DNA of 64,000 bases from Burkholderiaceae bacterium (lineage in GTDB: Bacteria; Pseudomonadota; Gammaproteobacteria; Burkholderiales; Burkholderiaceae_D): assembly GCA_019232795.1 (NCBI GenBank), contig JAFANH010000107.1, positions 1-64,000 of the forward strand. Reading direction: 5' to 3'. Positions 47,256 to 57,828 of this stretch are shown piece by piece. The position numbers and the translations under genes are program-made. The number at the start of each line of letters is the position of its first letter. The stretch's first letter is position 1. The notes under the pieces were generated by a model. It was not told where the DNA came from, made no database searches, and saw only the letters and a program-made list of their open reading frames with translations.

Positions 47256-48820
47256 TCCTGAAGTTTGCGCGTGCTCTCAAGATCGTGCGCGTGGCGCTGC
47301 GCTACGGTCTGGACGACATCGCCATGGCTGGACTGGCTTTCCCGCGCACTATCTGGCTGATCAGCAAGCTGACCTTCTGGCGCGACATTTCGGCGCCGCG
47401 CGGCCAGCGGCTGCGCCGCGCGTTGGAAGATCTGGGGCCGATTTTCGTCAAGTTCGGCCAGGTATTGTCGACGCGGCGCGATCTGATGCCGGCCGACATT
47501 GCCGATGAGTTGGCGAAACTGCAGGACCGCGTGCCGCCTTTCGATTCCGAACTGGCGGTGAAGCTGATCGAGAAGGGTCTGGGCGCCCATCCGGAAGATT
47601 TGTTCGCCGCCTTCGAGCGTGAGCCGGTGGCTTCGGCTTCCATCGCCCAGGTGCATTTCGCCACGCTGAAAAACGGCAAGGAAGTCGCCGTTAAGGTGTT
47701 GCGGCCCGGCATGAAAAAAGCGATCGAAGAAGACGTGGCCTTGATGCGCATCGCCGCCGGCTGGGTCGAAAAGCTGTGGGCCGACGGCAAGCGCCTGAAG
47801 CCGCGCGAAGTGGTAGCCGAGTTCGACAAATACCTGCACGACGAACTCGACCTGATGCGCGAAGCGGCCAACGGCAGCCAACTGCGCCGCAACTTCCTCG
47901 ACTCCGATCTGTTGCTGGTGCCGGAAATGTACTGGGACTATTGCTCGTCGTCGGTGATCGTGATGGAACGCATGCGTGGCATCCCGATTTCACAGACCGA
48001 GCGCCTGCTCGCGGAAGGTGTGGACCTGACCAAGCTGTCGCGCGACGGCGTCAAAATTTTCTTTACCCAGGTATTTCGCGACGGCTTTTTCCATGCCGAC
48101 ATGCACCCTGGGAATATCCTGGTCTCGGTGGAACCGGAAACCTTCGGCCGCTATATCGCGCTCGATTTCGGAATCGTCGGCACCTTGAATGATTTCGACA
48201 AGGACTACCTGTCGCAAAACTTCCTGGCCTTCTTCCGCCGCGACTACAAGCGTGTCGCCGAAGCCCATATCGAATCGGGTTGGGCGCCGAAAAATACACG
48301 CGTTGATGAGCTGGAAGCCGCGGTGCGCGCTTGCTGCGAGCCGATTTTCGACCGGCCCCTGAAGGATATTTCCTTCGGCCAGGTCCTGCTGCGCCTGTTC
48401 CAGACTTCGCGCCGGTTCAATGTCGAAGTGCAGCCGCAGCTCGTGCTGTTGCAAAAAACCCTGCTGAATATCGAAGGTCTCGGTCGCCAGCTCGACCCTG
48501 ACCTCGACCTGTGGAAAACGGCCAAGCCCTATCTGGAAAACTGGATGGCCGAACAAGTCGGCCTGCCCGGCCTGTTCTCGCGCCTGAAGACCGAGTGGCC
48601 GCGCTATATCCAGTTGCTGCCGCATGTGCCGCGCCTCGTGCACCAGGCGCTGACTCAGGTCACCGACCAGCCGCACGGACAGACCGAAGTGTTGAAGCGT
48701 CTGCTCAGGGAGCAGAGGCGCACCAACGTATTGCTCGGCACCGCAATCTATGTCGGCACGGGCCTGCTGGCGGGCCTGGCGTTGGCCGGACTGTGGATGG
48801 CCTGGCAGTACGGGTATTGA
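47252..48820 (+). CDS. ubiB: UbiB, ABC1/ADCK-family atypical kinase
   Basis: 522 aa membrane-associated protein needed for ubiquinone synthesis. [14 protein letters not shown] is the KxGQ motif that replaces the glycine loop, [11 protein letters not shown] is the Ala-rich loop, and [12 protein letters not shown] and ALDFGIVG are the kinase-like catalytic motifs. Two hydrophobic helices occur at the C-terminus (about residues 490-520). Follows ubiE and ubiJ. Confidence 0.95.
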   Translation: MILKFARALKIVRVALRYGLDDIAMAGLAFPRTIWLISKLTFWRDISAPRGQRLRRALEDLGPIFVKFGQVLSTRRDLMPADIADELAKLQDRVPPFDSELAVKLIEKGLGAHPEDLFAAFEREPVASASIAQVHFATLKNGKEVAVKVLRPGMKKAIEEDVALMRIAAGWVEKLWADGKRLKPREVVAEFDKYLHDELDLMREAANGSQLRRNFLDSDLLLVPEMYWDYCSSSVIVMERMRGIPISQTERLLAEGVDLTKLSRDGVKIFFTQVFRDGFFHADMHPGNILVSVEPETFGRYIALDFGIVGTLNDFDKDYLSQNFLAFFRRDYKRVAEAHIESGWAPKNTRVDELEAAVRACCEPIFDRPLKDISFGQVLLRLFQTSRRFNVEVQPQLVLLQKTLLNIEGLGRQLDPDLDLWKTAKPYLENWMAEQVGLPGLFSRLKTEWPRYIQLLPHVPRLVHQALTQVTDQPHGQTEVLKRLLREQRRTNVLLGTAIYVGTGLLAGLALAGLWMAWQYGY

Positions 48821-48848
48821 TTTCCAGCTTGCCGGCGGCTCTATACGA

Positions 48849-49457
48849 ATGAGCGACGAAAAGACGCCAGACTTCCTGTTTCGCGACCCCGCGGCCCCAA
48901 CCTTCTGGGACGAGAGGTTCGAGAAGGCATTCATGCCTTGGGACCGGGCCGGCGTACCGGCGGCGCTGCGCGATTTCGTCGAACGCTCCGCTCCTATGGT
49001 CACCCTGATTCCCGGCTGTGGCCTGGGCCATGAGGTGGCCTTGTTCGCAAGTGCCGGCTGGGACGTGACAGCCATCGATTTTTCTGCCGCGGCAGTGCGT
49101 GCGGCGCGTGCCAACCTTGGCTCCTTGGCCGAACACGTGATGGAAGCCGATTTCTTTAGCTTCGAACCCCCGCATCGGCCGCAATTGATTTACGAACGCG
49201 CTTTCTTGTGCGCGCTGGCCCCAGCACTGCGAACAGCCATTGTCGAGCGCTGGGCTGCGTTGTTGCCGCCTGGCGGCCTGCTGGCGGGGTATTTCTTTTT
49301 CGGCGAGACCATGCGCGGACCTCCCTTCGGCATAGGCGCTGCACAACTCGAAACCTTGCTGCAACCCCATTTCGCGCGTATCGAGGATGCCGAAGTGCAG
49401 GACTCGATCCCGGTATTCATCGGCAAGGAGCGTTGGCAAGTCTGGCGTCGGCGGTAG
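48849..49457 (+). CDS. TPMT-like SAM-dependent methyltransferase
   Basis: 202 aa methyltransferase related to thiopurine S-methyltransferase. FWDERFEKAFMPWDRAG and the SAM site IPGCGLGHEVALFASAGW fit the TPMT family. It starts 28 bp after ubiB and could be co-transcribed. The substrate is uncertain; bacterial TPMT members modify thiopurines, tellurite or selenium compounds. Confidence 0.85.
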   Translation: MSDEKTPDFLFRDPAAPTFWDERFEKAFMPWDRAGVPAALRDFVERSAPMVTLIPGCGLGHEVALFASAGWDVTAIDFSAAAVRAARANLGSLAEHVMEADFFSFEPPHRPQLIYERAFLCALAPALRTAIVERWAALLPPGGLLAGYFFFGETMRGPPFGIGAAQLETLLQPHFARIEDAEVQDSIPVFIGKERWQVWRRR

Positions 49458-49604
49458 AAATCGCGTCGCGGCGGACTGACCCCTCCTGTCGACACTCCGC
49501 AGCATTGGCCGAAAGGAATGCCGGGCCGAAAAGGAGAGTTTTTCGGACATTGTGGACGCCGCGGCGGTAGCACGTGAGCGGCTCTGCAGAGGGGCAATTT
49601 CCGG

Positions 49605-49631
49605 TTGTGCCAAGACTGGTTTTGCTATAAT
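49605..49631 (+). promoter_or_regulatory. Probable promoter of the polyamine transporter operon
   Basis: TGC followed by TATAAT (49626-49631) is an extended -10. TTGTGC at 49605-49610 is a weak -35 only 15 bp away. The ATG of the ATPase gene is at 49675. Confidence 0.5.
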
Positions 49632-49674
49632 TTCCCGCTTTGTAATTAAACCTTCTGAGTCCCGGGTCTGTGAG

Positions 49675-50760
49675 ATGGCGCTCCTCGAAATCCGTAATGT
49701 CCGCCGCCGTTTCGGCGACTTTACCGCTGTTGACAATGTCAGCCTTTCCATAGAAGCAGGGGAGTTCTTCACCTTGCTGGGGCCGTCCGGCTGTGGCAAG
49801 ACTACGCTGCTGCGCATGATCGCCGGCTTCGACCAGCCCGACGAAGGCGAAATCCTGCTCGACGGCGTCAGCCTGGCCGGTACGCCGCCTGAACACAGGC
49901 CGGTGCACACCGTCTTCCAGAGCTATGCACTGTTCCCGCACATGACGGTGGCTGCCAACATCGCCTTCCCGCTCAAGATGGCGAATCGTCCGGCCGATGA
50001 AATCAAGAGCAAGGTGGCCGAGGCCCTGGAAGACGTACGCCTGTCTGAATTCGCGGCACGCTATCCGCATGAATTGTCGGGCGGCCAGCGTCAGCGCGTG
50101 GCGATTGCACGCGCCCTGGTCAACCACCCCAAGGTGTTGCTGCTCGACGAGCCGCTGTCTGCTCTCGATGCCAAGCTGCGCGAGCAGATGCAGATCGAAT
50201 TGATCAATTTGCAAAAGGAAGTCGGCATCACCTTCGTCTACGTCACGCACGACCAGGGCGAAGCGCTGGCTTTGTCGCACCGCATCGCCGTCATGAGCCG
50301 CGGCCGCGTCGAGCAGCTGGACGAACCGGACAAGATCTACAGTTTCCCGCGCAACCGCTTTGTGGCCGACTTCATCGGTACTTGCAATCTCTTCGACGGC
50401 AAGATCGAAGCTGCCGAAAACGGCATCGGCAAGCTCAAGGTCGAAGGTCTCGGCGTCGTGAGCCTTGCCTTGGCGGCCGAGGAAGCGAAGGCAGGCAACG
50501 CGGGTTTGCTGGCCCTGCGCCCGGAGAAGGTCAAGATCGCCAGCGACGATCAGCCGGGGGAAGGCAATTGCTTCCAGGGCGTGGTGCGCGAGCTGCTGTA
50601 TCTTGGCGACGTGACCGTCTATGCCGTGGAAATCGCGGGTGGCGTGCGCGTCAAGGCCTTGTTGGCCAACTTTGGCGCGGGACGCACGCGCTTTTTCGAG
50701 GTGGGCGACACAGTGACGGTCGCCTGGGCCGTCGATGCCGGGCACTTCCTCCATGAGTAA
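49675..50760 (+). CDS. potA: Polyamine-type ABC transporter ATP-binding protein
   Basis: 361 aa ATPase. Walker A GPSGCGKTTLLR, signature [15 protein letters not shown], Walker B LLLDEPLSALD and H-loop THDQGEA are intact. A C-terminal TOBE-2 regulatory domain starts near residue 280. Together with the next three genes it forms a complete spermidine/putrescine-type importer. Start at ATG 49675, where homology begins, downstream of an extended -10 promoter. Confidence 0.93.
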   Translation: MALLEIRNVRRRFGDFTAVDNVSLSIEAGEFFTLLGPSGCGKTTLLRMIAGFDQPDEGEILLDGVSLAGTPPEHRPVHTVFQSYALFPHMTVAANIAFPLKMANRPADEIKSKVAEALEDVRLSEFAARYPHELSGGQRQRVAIARALVNHPKVLLLDEPLSALDAKLREQMQIELINLQKEVGITFVYVTHDQGEALALSHRIAVMSRGRVEQLDEPDKIYSFPRNRFVADFIGTCNLFDGKIEAAENGIGKLKVEGLGVVSLALAAEEAKAGNAGLLALRPEKVKIASDDQPGEGNCFQGVVRELLYLGDVTVYAVEIAGGVRVKALLANFGAGRTRFFEVGDTVTVAWAVDAGHFLHE

Positions 50761-51676
50761 TTCCGCTCAGCCACCCGCTGCAGGAGGCCGCAGCCGCTCC
50801 TTGGCACGCTGGCTGGTCAGTGGCCCGCCGCTGCTGTACCTGACCATCTTCTTCGTGCTGCCCTGCCTGATCATGGTGCTGGCCTCGTTCCGCTCGCCGG
50901 GTGATTATGGCGGCCTCGCGCCGCTGCATGACGAGAATGGCAATCTTGACCTCTCTTTCGACAACTACACGCGTTTCGTGTCGGATTTCATCTATGCCAA
51001 GGTCTTCCTCAAGTCGCTGACCTATGCGCTGACCACTACCGTGGTCTGCCTGGTGATGGCTTACCCGGTGGCGATGCTGATCGCACACAGCTCGAAGAAG
51101 TACCGCGACCTGCTGTTGCTGCTGGTGATCCTGCCGTTCTGGAGCAACTTCCTGATCCGCGTCTACGCCTGGATGATCATCCTCGGCCCGCAGTCGGCGC
51201 TGTCGCGCGCCGTCAATGCGGTGCTCGCCTTGTTCGGCATGCAGCCGGTCGAAATGCTGTTCTCGGGCTTTGCCGTCATTGTCGGCCTGGTTTATGTGCA
51301 CCTGCCTTTCATGGTGTTGCCGTTGTATGCCAACCTGGAAAAGCATGACCCGGCCCTGCTCGACGCCGCGCAAGACCTCGGTGCGAACGCTTGGCGCCGT
51401 TTCTGGCGCGTGACCTTTCCCTTGTCCTTGCCCGGTGTGTTCGCCGGCGCTGCGCTGGTCTTTATTCCGGCGCTCGGCATTTTCGCCGTGTCCGACATCC
51501 TGGGCGGCACCGGCGGTATCATGATCGGCAATGTCATCAAGCAGCAGTTGCTGGAGACGCGCGACTGGCCGTTCGGCAGCGTGCTGTCCATCATCCTGAC
51601 CGCGGTCGCCCTGCTGGTAGCCGGCGGCGCGGCCTGGGTGGCGCGTCCCAAGCGCGAAGGGGTAGAGCATGTATAA
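50753..51676 (+). CDS. potB: Polyamine-type ABC permease, PotB-like
   Basis: 307 aa inner-membrane permease with six hydrophobic helices. The EAA loop (DAAQDLGANAWRRFWRVTFP) is at about residue 205. Overlaps the ATPase gene by 8 bp and the second permease by 8 bp. The N-terminal about 25 residues are low-complexity and cytoplasmic. Confidence 0.9.
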   Translation: MSNSAQPPAAGGRSRSLARWLVSGPPLLYLTIFFVLPCLIMVLASFRSPGDYGGLAPLHDENGNLDLSFDNYTRFVSDFIYAKVFLKSLTYALTTTVVCLVMAYPVAMLIAHSSKKYRDLLLLLVILPFWSNFLIRVYAWMIILGPQSALSRAVNAVLALFGMQPVEMLFSGFAVIVGLVYVHLPFMVLPLYANLEKHDPALLDAAQDLGANAWRRFWRVTFPLSLPGVFAGAALVFIPALGIFAVSDILGGTGGIMIGNVIKQQLLETRDWPFGSVLSIILTAVALLVAGGAAWVARPKREGVEHV

Positions 51677-52439
51677 GCGTTCCAACTGGCTGTGGGCGAT
51701 TTCTGCCGCGGTCTATGCCTTCCTGTACGTGCCGCTTCTGATCGTGATCGTGTATTCGTTCAACGATTCCAAGCTCAATGCCGAATGGGTCGGATTCACC
51801 TTCGACTGGTACCGCAAGCTGTTCCATCACGACGAAATGATCCAGGCTGCCGGCAATTCGCTGGGAATCGCGCTGGTCACGAGCGCGGTGGCGACCACGC
51901 TCGGCACCATGGCCGGATTTGCCATGCACAAGTATCCGTCCAGGATTCTGCAACTGCTGGTGCTGACGCCGATCGCCATTCCCGAGATCCTGATGGGCGT
52001 GTCCCTGTTGCTGTTCTTCGTCATGATCAACATGACGCTGGGCCTGGTTTCCATCACCTTTGCCCATATCGCGTTTTGCATAGGTTTCGTTGCCATCGTG
52101 GTGCGCTCGCGCCTGGCCGGCATGGACGAAAGCCTGACCGAGGCGGCGCGCGATTGTGGCGCTTCCCCCTGGCAAGCGTTTCGCCTGGTGACGCTGCCGC
52201 TGATCATGCCTGGCGTCATTGCCGGTGCCTTGATGGCATTCACGCTGTCGATCGACGATTTCGTCATCACCTTCTTCACGGCCGGCGCCAACGCTTCGAC
52301 GCTGCCGCTGCAGATTTATTCGATGATCAAGATTGCCGTGACGCCCGAAGTCAATGCCGTTTCCACCTTGTTGATGGGATTGACGCTGGTGTTGATCGTC
52401 GTTGCCTCCAAACTTTCTCCCAATGCCCTCCGTTCCTGA
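51669..52439 (+). CDS. potC: Polyamine-type ABC permease, PotC-like
   Basis: 256 aa inner-membrane permease with six hydrophobic helices. The EAA loop (EAARDCGASPWQAFRLVTLP) and the AFTLSIDDFVITFF segment are typical of PotC/PotI. Partner of the PotB-like protein. Ends 12 bp before the binding protein gene. Confidence 0.92.
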   Translation: MYKRSNWLWAISAAVYAFLYVPLLIVIVYSFNDSKLNAEWVGFTFDWYRKLFHHDEMIQAAGNSLGIALVTSAVATTLGTMAGFAMHKYPSRILQLLVLTPIAIPEILMGVSLLLFFVMINMTLGLVSITFAHIAFCIGFVAIVVRSRLAGMDESLTEAARDCGASPWQAFRLVTLPLIMPGVIAGALMAFTLSIDDFVITFFTAGANASTLPLQIYSMIKIAVTPEVNAVSTLLMGLTLVLIVVASKLSPNALRS

Positions 52440-52451
52440 TAGGGAAATGCC

Positions 52452-53513
52452 ATGAAAAAGCTGCTTGCCCTCGTTCCCTTCCTGTTCGCCTCGATGGCGG
52501 CGCAGGCGGCCGACGAATTCCACCTGTACAACTGGAACAACTACATCGCGCCCGAAACCGTGACGCGCTTCGAAGCGTTCTGCAAATGCAAGGTGGTGCA
52601 AACCTATTACGGCGATAACGAAGAGATGCTGGCCAAGCTGGCCGCCGGCGCCAGCGGTTACGACATGATCGTCCCGACCGGGAATGCGCTCGAGCCCTTG
52701 ATCCGCCAAGGTTTCCTGAAGCCGCTGGACAAGACGCAGCTGCCTAACCTGAAAAACGTCAATCCGGTCTACCTGAACACCGATTTCGACAAGGGCAACC
52801 AGTATTCGGTGCCTTACGCCTACACCATCACCATGCTCGGCTATAACGACCAGAAGATGAAGGAACTTGGCATCCCGGTCGATAGCTGGGCCGCGATTTT
52901 CGACCCGGCCATCCTGGCCAAGATCAAGGGCAAGGTGACCGTGCTCGATTCGGCCAACGAATTGATGGCCGCCGCACTCAAATACCTGGGCTATTCGGTC
53001 AACGACACTGACGAGAAGCACTGGCAGCAAGCCAAGGACGTGATCATGAAGGCCAAGCCCTACTGGGCGGCGTTCAACGGTACCAGCTACATCAAGGAGT
53101 TGACTGTCGGCAACATCTGGATGTCGCATGGTTATTCGAACGACTTTTTCCAGGCCGAGCAAGACGCCCAGGCTGCGGGCCGCAAGTTCCATATCCGCCA
53201 AGGCTTGCCCAAGGAAGGCGCCGTGCTGGCACTCGACAATATGGTGATTCCGAAGTCGGCGCCGCGCCCTGATCTGGCGCTCAAGTTCATGAATTTCATG
53301 CTGGAAGGCAAGAATTCGGCTGAATTGACGAACTTGATCGGTTCCGGCAACCCCAACCTGGAAGCGATGAAATCGATCAAGCCGGAAATTGCCAAGAATC
53401 AGGCGATTTTCCCCGACAAGGCTACGCTGTCCAAGCTGGAAATGTTGAAGGACCTGGACAGCAAGAAGCGCCGCGTGCGCAATAAAATTTGGACCGAAAT
53501 CCGAGCAAGTTAG
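52452..53513 (+). CDS. potD: Polyamine-type periplasmic binding protein, PotD/PotF-like
   Basis: 353 aa solute-binding protein. A signal peptide ends at AAQAADEF, then FHLYNWNNYIAPETVTRFE starts the mature fold. Aromatic and acidic residues that cage polyamines (for example the WMSHGYSNDFF segment) are visible. The usual TGIKV after the first helix is replaced by CKCKVV, giving a Cys-x-Cys pair that may form a disulphide or bind metal. Substrate putrescine or spermidine is inferred from family. Confidence 0.9.
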   Translation: MKKLLALVPFLFASMAAQAADEFHLYNWNNYIAPETVTRFEAFCKCKVVQTYYGDNEEMLAKLAAGASGYDMIVPTGNALEPLIRQGFLKPLDKTQLPNLKNVNPVYLNTDFDKGNQYSVPYAYTITMLGYNDQKMKELGIPVDSWAAIFDPAILAKIKGKVTVLDSANELMAAALKYLGYSVNDTDEKHWQQAKDVIMKAKPYWAAFNGTSYIKELTVGNIWMSHGYSNDFFQAEQDAQAAGRKFHIRQGLPKEGAVLALDNMVIPKSAPRPDLALKFMNFMLEGKNSAELTNLIGSGNPNLEAMKSIKPEIAKNQAIFPDKATLSKLEMLKDLDSKKRRVRNKIWTEIRAS

Positions 53514-53552
53514 CAGTCCGTCAACAGGCTGCGCCTATCCCCCAAAAACCGT

Positions 53553-53558
53553 TATAAT
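53553..53558 (+). promoter_or_regulatory. Probable -10 of the FmdB-family gene
   Basis: TATAAT at 53553-53558 lies 35 bp before the ATG at 53593. The -35 is not clear. Confidence 0.4.
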
Positions 53559-53592
53559 TCAGGGTTTTGGATGATTTTTGCGGGGACTTTCG

Positions 53593-53916
53593 ATGCCGAT
53601 TTACGCTTATCGCTGTGAGGCCTGCGGTTTTGCCAAGGATGTCTTGCAAAAGATATCGGACGCGCCTTTGAGCGACTGCCCGAACTGCGGCAAATCCACA
53701 TTCAAGAAGCAATTGACCGCTGCCGGCTTTCAGTTGAAGGGAACAGGCTGGTACGTCACCGATTTCCGTGGGGGCAGCGGCAATGCCGGCACGGCATCAG
53801 CGTCGGCCAAGACCGATTCGGGCACGGCTGCATCCACGCCTGCGCCAGCTTCTGTGCCGGCCTCGACTCCGGCGCCTGCAGCATCGAGCGGCGACGGCTC
53901 CAAATCGGCTGCTTGA
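53593..53916 (+). CDS. FmdB-family zinc-ribbon protein
   Basis: 107 aa. The N-terminal half is the CxxC...CxxC zinc ribbon (YRCEACGF, then DCPNCGKSTFKKQL) of the FmdB family, predicted regulatory or nucleic-acid binding. The second half is a low-complexity Ala/Pro/Ser/Thr tail. Start at the ATG at 53593; a short in-frame start 15 bp upstream is less likely. A common neighbour of DUF502 and aspS in beta-proteobacteria. Function not established. Confidence 0.88.
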   Translation: MPIYAYRCEACGFAKDVLQKISDAPLSDCPNCGKSTFKKQLTAAGFQLKGTGWYVTDFRGGSGNAGTASASAKTDSGTAASTPAPASVPASTPAPAASSGDGSKSAA

Positions 53917-53950
53917 GTCTTCTACCCCTACGTCTCTTTCCTAGAAAACG

Positions 53951-54589
53951 ATGCGTAAATACTTCGTCACCGGTTTGCTGATCCTGGTTCCGCTGGTCAT
54001 CACGGTCTGGGTCATCAGCCTGATCGTCGGTACGCTGGACCAGTCGCTGCTGTTGCTGCCCGTCGGTTGGCGTCCGGAAGCGATCGTCGGCTTCCATATC
54101 CCGATGCTGGGAACGATTTTTACGCTGCTGATCATCTTCCTGACCGGTCTCGCGACGCGCAATTTCATCGGCAACCAGGTGGTGCGCGCCTGGGAACTGG
54201 TCTTGAACCGCATCCCGGTGGTCAACTCGATCTATTCGAGCGTCAAGCAAGTGTCGGACACTCTGCTGTCTTCTTCGGGTAACGCGTTTCGCAAAGCCGT
54301 GCTGGTGGAATATCCGCGCCGCGACAGTTGGACCATCGCCTTCGTCACCGGTGTGCCGGGCGGTGACGTCAAGAATCACCTGATCGGCGATTACATCAGT
54401 ATTTACGTGCCGACCACGCCGAACCCGACTTCGGGTTTTTTTCTCATGGTTAAGCGTGAAGAGGTGGTCGAACTCGATTTGAGTGTCGATGAAGCCTTGA
54501 AATATATCGTCTCGATGGGCGTGGTGGCTCCCGACCTTCCTGCGAAAAAGACGGAATTGGAGCCGATTCAGGCGCAACCCGCGCAATGA
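53951..54589 (+). CDS. DUF502 membrane protein
   Basis: 212 aa inner-membrane protein of DUF502. Two N-terminal helices (about 5-30 and 55-75) are followed by a soluble beta-rich domain with NRIPVVNSIYSSVKQVSDTL and GDYISIYVPTTPNPTSG. Highly conserved family next to aspS in many beta-proteobacteria. Function not established. Confidence 0.88.
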   Translation: MRKYFVTGLLILVPLVITVWVISLIVGTLDQSLLLLPVGWRPEAIVGFHIPMLGTIFTLLIIFLTGLATRNFIGNQVVRAWELVLNRIPVVNSIYSSVKQVSDTLLSSSGNAFRKAVLVEYPRRDSWTIAFVTGVPGGDVKNHLIGDYISIYVPTTPNPTSGFFLMVKREEVVELDLSVDEALKYIVSMGVVAPDLPAKKTELEPIQAQPAQ

Positions 54590-54651
54590 TGCCGGCGCAC
54601 AGCGGCGTTTCCGCTACTGCAAACGAATTGAAATAGAAACTGGAAAACAAT

Positions 54652-56457
<1,806 letters not shown>

Positions 56458-56484
56458 GCGGTTTGAACGATGTGAGATAGTTTG

Positions 56485-56516
56485 AAAAGGCGCAGGCGAC
56501 TGCGCCTTTTCTTTTT
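56485..56516 (+). terminator. Rho-independent terminator after aspS
   Basis: Perfect 11-bp stem (56485-56495 with 56500-56510) around a 4-nt loop, followed by CTTTTT. It ends 10 bp before the next ATG at 56527, so the nudB-like gene depends on readthrough or its own promoter. Confidence 0.9.
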
Positions 56517-56526
56517 CCTCAGCCGC

Positions 56527-57006
56527 ATGAAGCCACCATTCAAAATTCCCGAATCGGTACTGGTCGTGATCCACACCGAAGCACTCGAGGTTTTGCTGAT
56601 CGAGCGCGCAGACCGGCCCGGCTTCTGGCAATCGGTGACCGGTTCCAAGGATGCGGAGAGCGAGCCGCTGCGCGAAGTCGCGATCCGGGAAGTGCGGGAG
56701 GAAACCGGCATCGTCGTCGGGGCAAATGAAGTGCCGGCCCATGCCCTTCAGGATTGGAATCTGTCCAACATCTATGAAATCTATCCCGTGTGGCGCCACC
56801 GTTACGCACCCGGCGTCACGAAAAATACCGAGCACGTGTTCGGCTTGATGGTGCCGCGCAACATCGCTATCACCCTGAATCCGCGCGAGCACATGCGCCA
56901 TGTCTGGCTGCCTTGCCGCGAGGCTGCCGACCACTGTTTTTCACCGTCGAATGCCGAGGCCATCCTGCAACTACCGCAGCGATCGCAAATGCCTCCCGTA
57001 GATTGA
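56527..57006 (+). CDS. nudB: NUDIX hydrolase, dihydroneopterin triphosphate diphosphatase type
   Basis: 159 aa NUDIX enzyme. The Nudix box runs over about residues 40-62 (GSKDAESEPLREVAIREV then EETGI). VLVVIHTEALEVLLIERAD, GFWQSVTGS and WRHRYAPGVTKNTEH match NudB, which hydrolyses dihydroneopterin triphosphate in folate synthesis. It follows aspS, as in many beta-proteobacteria. Start ATG 56527 lies just after the aspS terminator; a longer form would begin inside it. Confidence 0.88.
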   Translation: MKPPFKIPESVLVVIHTEALEVLLIERADRPGFWQSVTGSKDAESEPLREVAIREVREETGIVVGANEVPAHALQDWNLSNIYEIYPVWRHRYAPGVTKNTEHVFGLMVPRNIAITLNPREHMRHVWLPCREAADHCFSPSNAEAILQLPQRSQMPPVD

Positions 57007-57030
57007 TAGCCGGCGAAATCGCGGAGTACA

Positions 57031-57828
57031 ATGAATCGTATGAAGCTCCGCATTGCCACCTACAATATTCATAAGGGCGTGTCGACTTTCCGCAGCCTGC
57101 CGCGCATTCATGCGCTCAAGCATGCGGTCAACGCCATGGAGGCGGATTTCGTCTTCCTGCAAGAAGTCCAGGGGCGGCACGACTGGCATGCTGCACGCCA
57201 CGCCCAGGCATGGCCCCAGGAAGCGCAGCATGAATTCCTGGCCGGCGATTCGCACCACAGTGCCTACGGCATGAATGCCGTCTACGATCACGGTCACCAC
57301 GGCAATGCGCTGCTCAGCAGTTATCCGATCAACGCTGTCCGCAATCAGGATGTGTCCGACCATATCTTCGAGCAGCGCGGCATCCTGCACTGCATGGTGC
57401 AGGTTCAAGAATGCATTGTCCACTGCTACGTGGTGCATCTCGGCCTGTTCGCCGGCGGCAGGCGACGGCAGACTCGGGCACTGATCGATGCCGTACAGAG
57501 TTCCGCACGCGGCGACGATCCGGTCATCATCGCCGGCGATTTCAACGACTGGGGCAACCAGCTCAGCCCCATGCTGCGCAACAGCCTGGGTGTGGCCGAA
57601 GTCTTCGATGATCAACAGGAGGCTGCCGCCGCATCTTCGTTGCTGCCGAACTGGCCGTCGTATCCAGTACGCCCGGCGCGCACCTTTCCCGCGGCGTTCC
57701 CCTGCCTGCCGCTCGACCGCATCTATGTGCGCGGATTTGCCGTTGACTCGGCGCGCGTGCTGCACGGGCCGCAATGGGCTAAACTTTCCGATCACGCGCC
57801 CATTGTGGTGAACGTTCAACTGAATTGA
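57031..57828 (+). CDS. Endonuclease/exonuclease/phosphatase-family protein (YbhP-like)
   Basis: 265 aa metal-dependent hydrolase of the EEP superfamily. TYNIHKGVS, the catalytic EVQGRHD, AGDFNDWG and SDHAPIVV motifs are intact. In E. coli the homologue ybhP precedes clsB, the arrangement seen here: the stop overlaps the start of the phospholipase D gene by 4 bp. A role in phospholipid metabolism is inferred from position. Start at ATG 57031 or 57040. Confidence 0.85.
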   Translation: MNRMKLRIATYNIHKGVSTFRSLPRIHALKHAVNAMEADFVFLQEVQGRHDWHAARHAQAWPQEAQHEFLAGDSHHSAYGMNAVYDHGHHGNALLSSYPINAVRNQDVSDHIFEQRGILHCMVQVQECIVHCYVVHLGLFAGGRRRQTRALIDAVQSSARGDDPVIIAGDFNDWGNQLSPMLRNSLGVAEVFDDQQEAAAASSLLPNWPSYPVRPARTFPAAFPCLPLDRIYVRGFAVDSARVLHGPQWAKLSDHAPIVVNVQLN

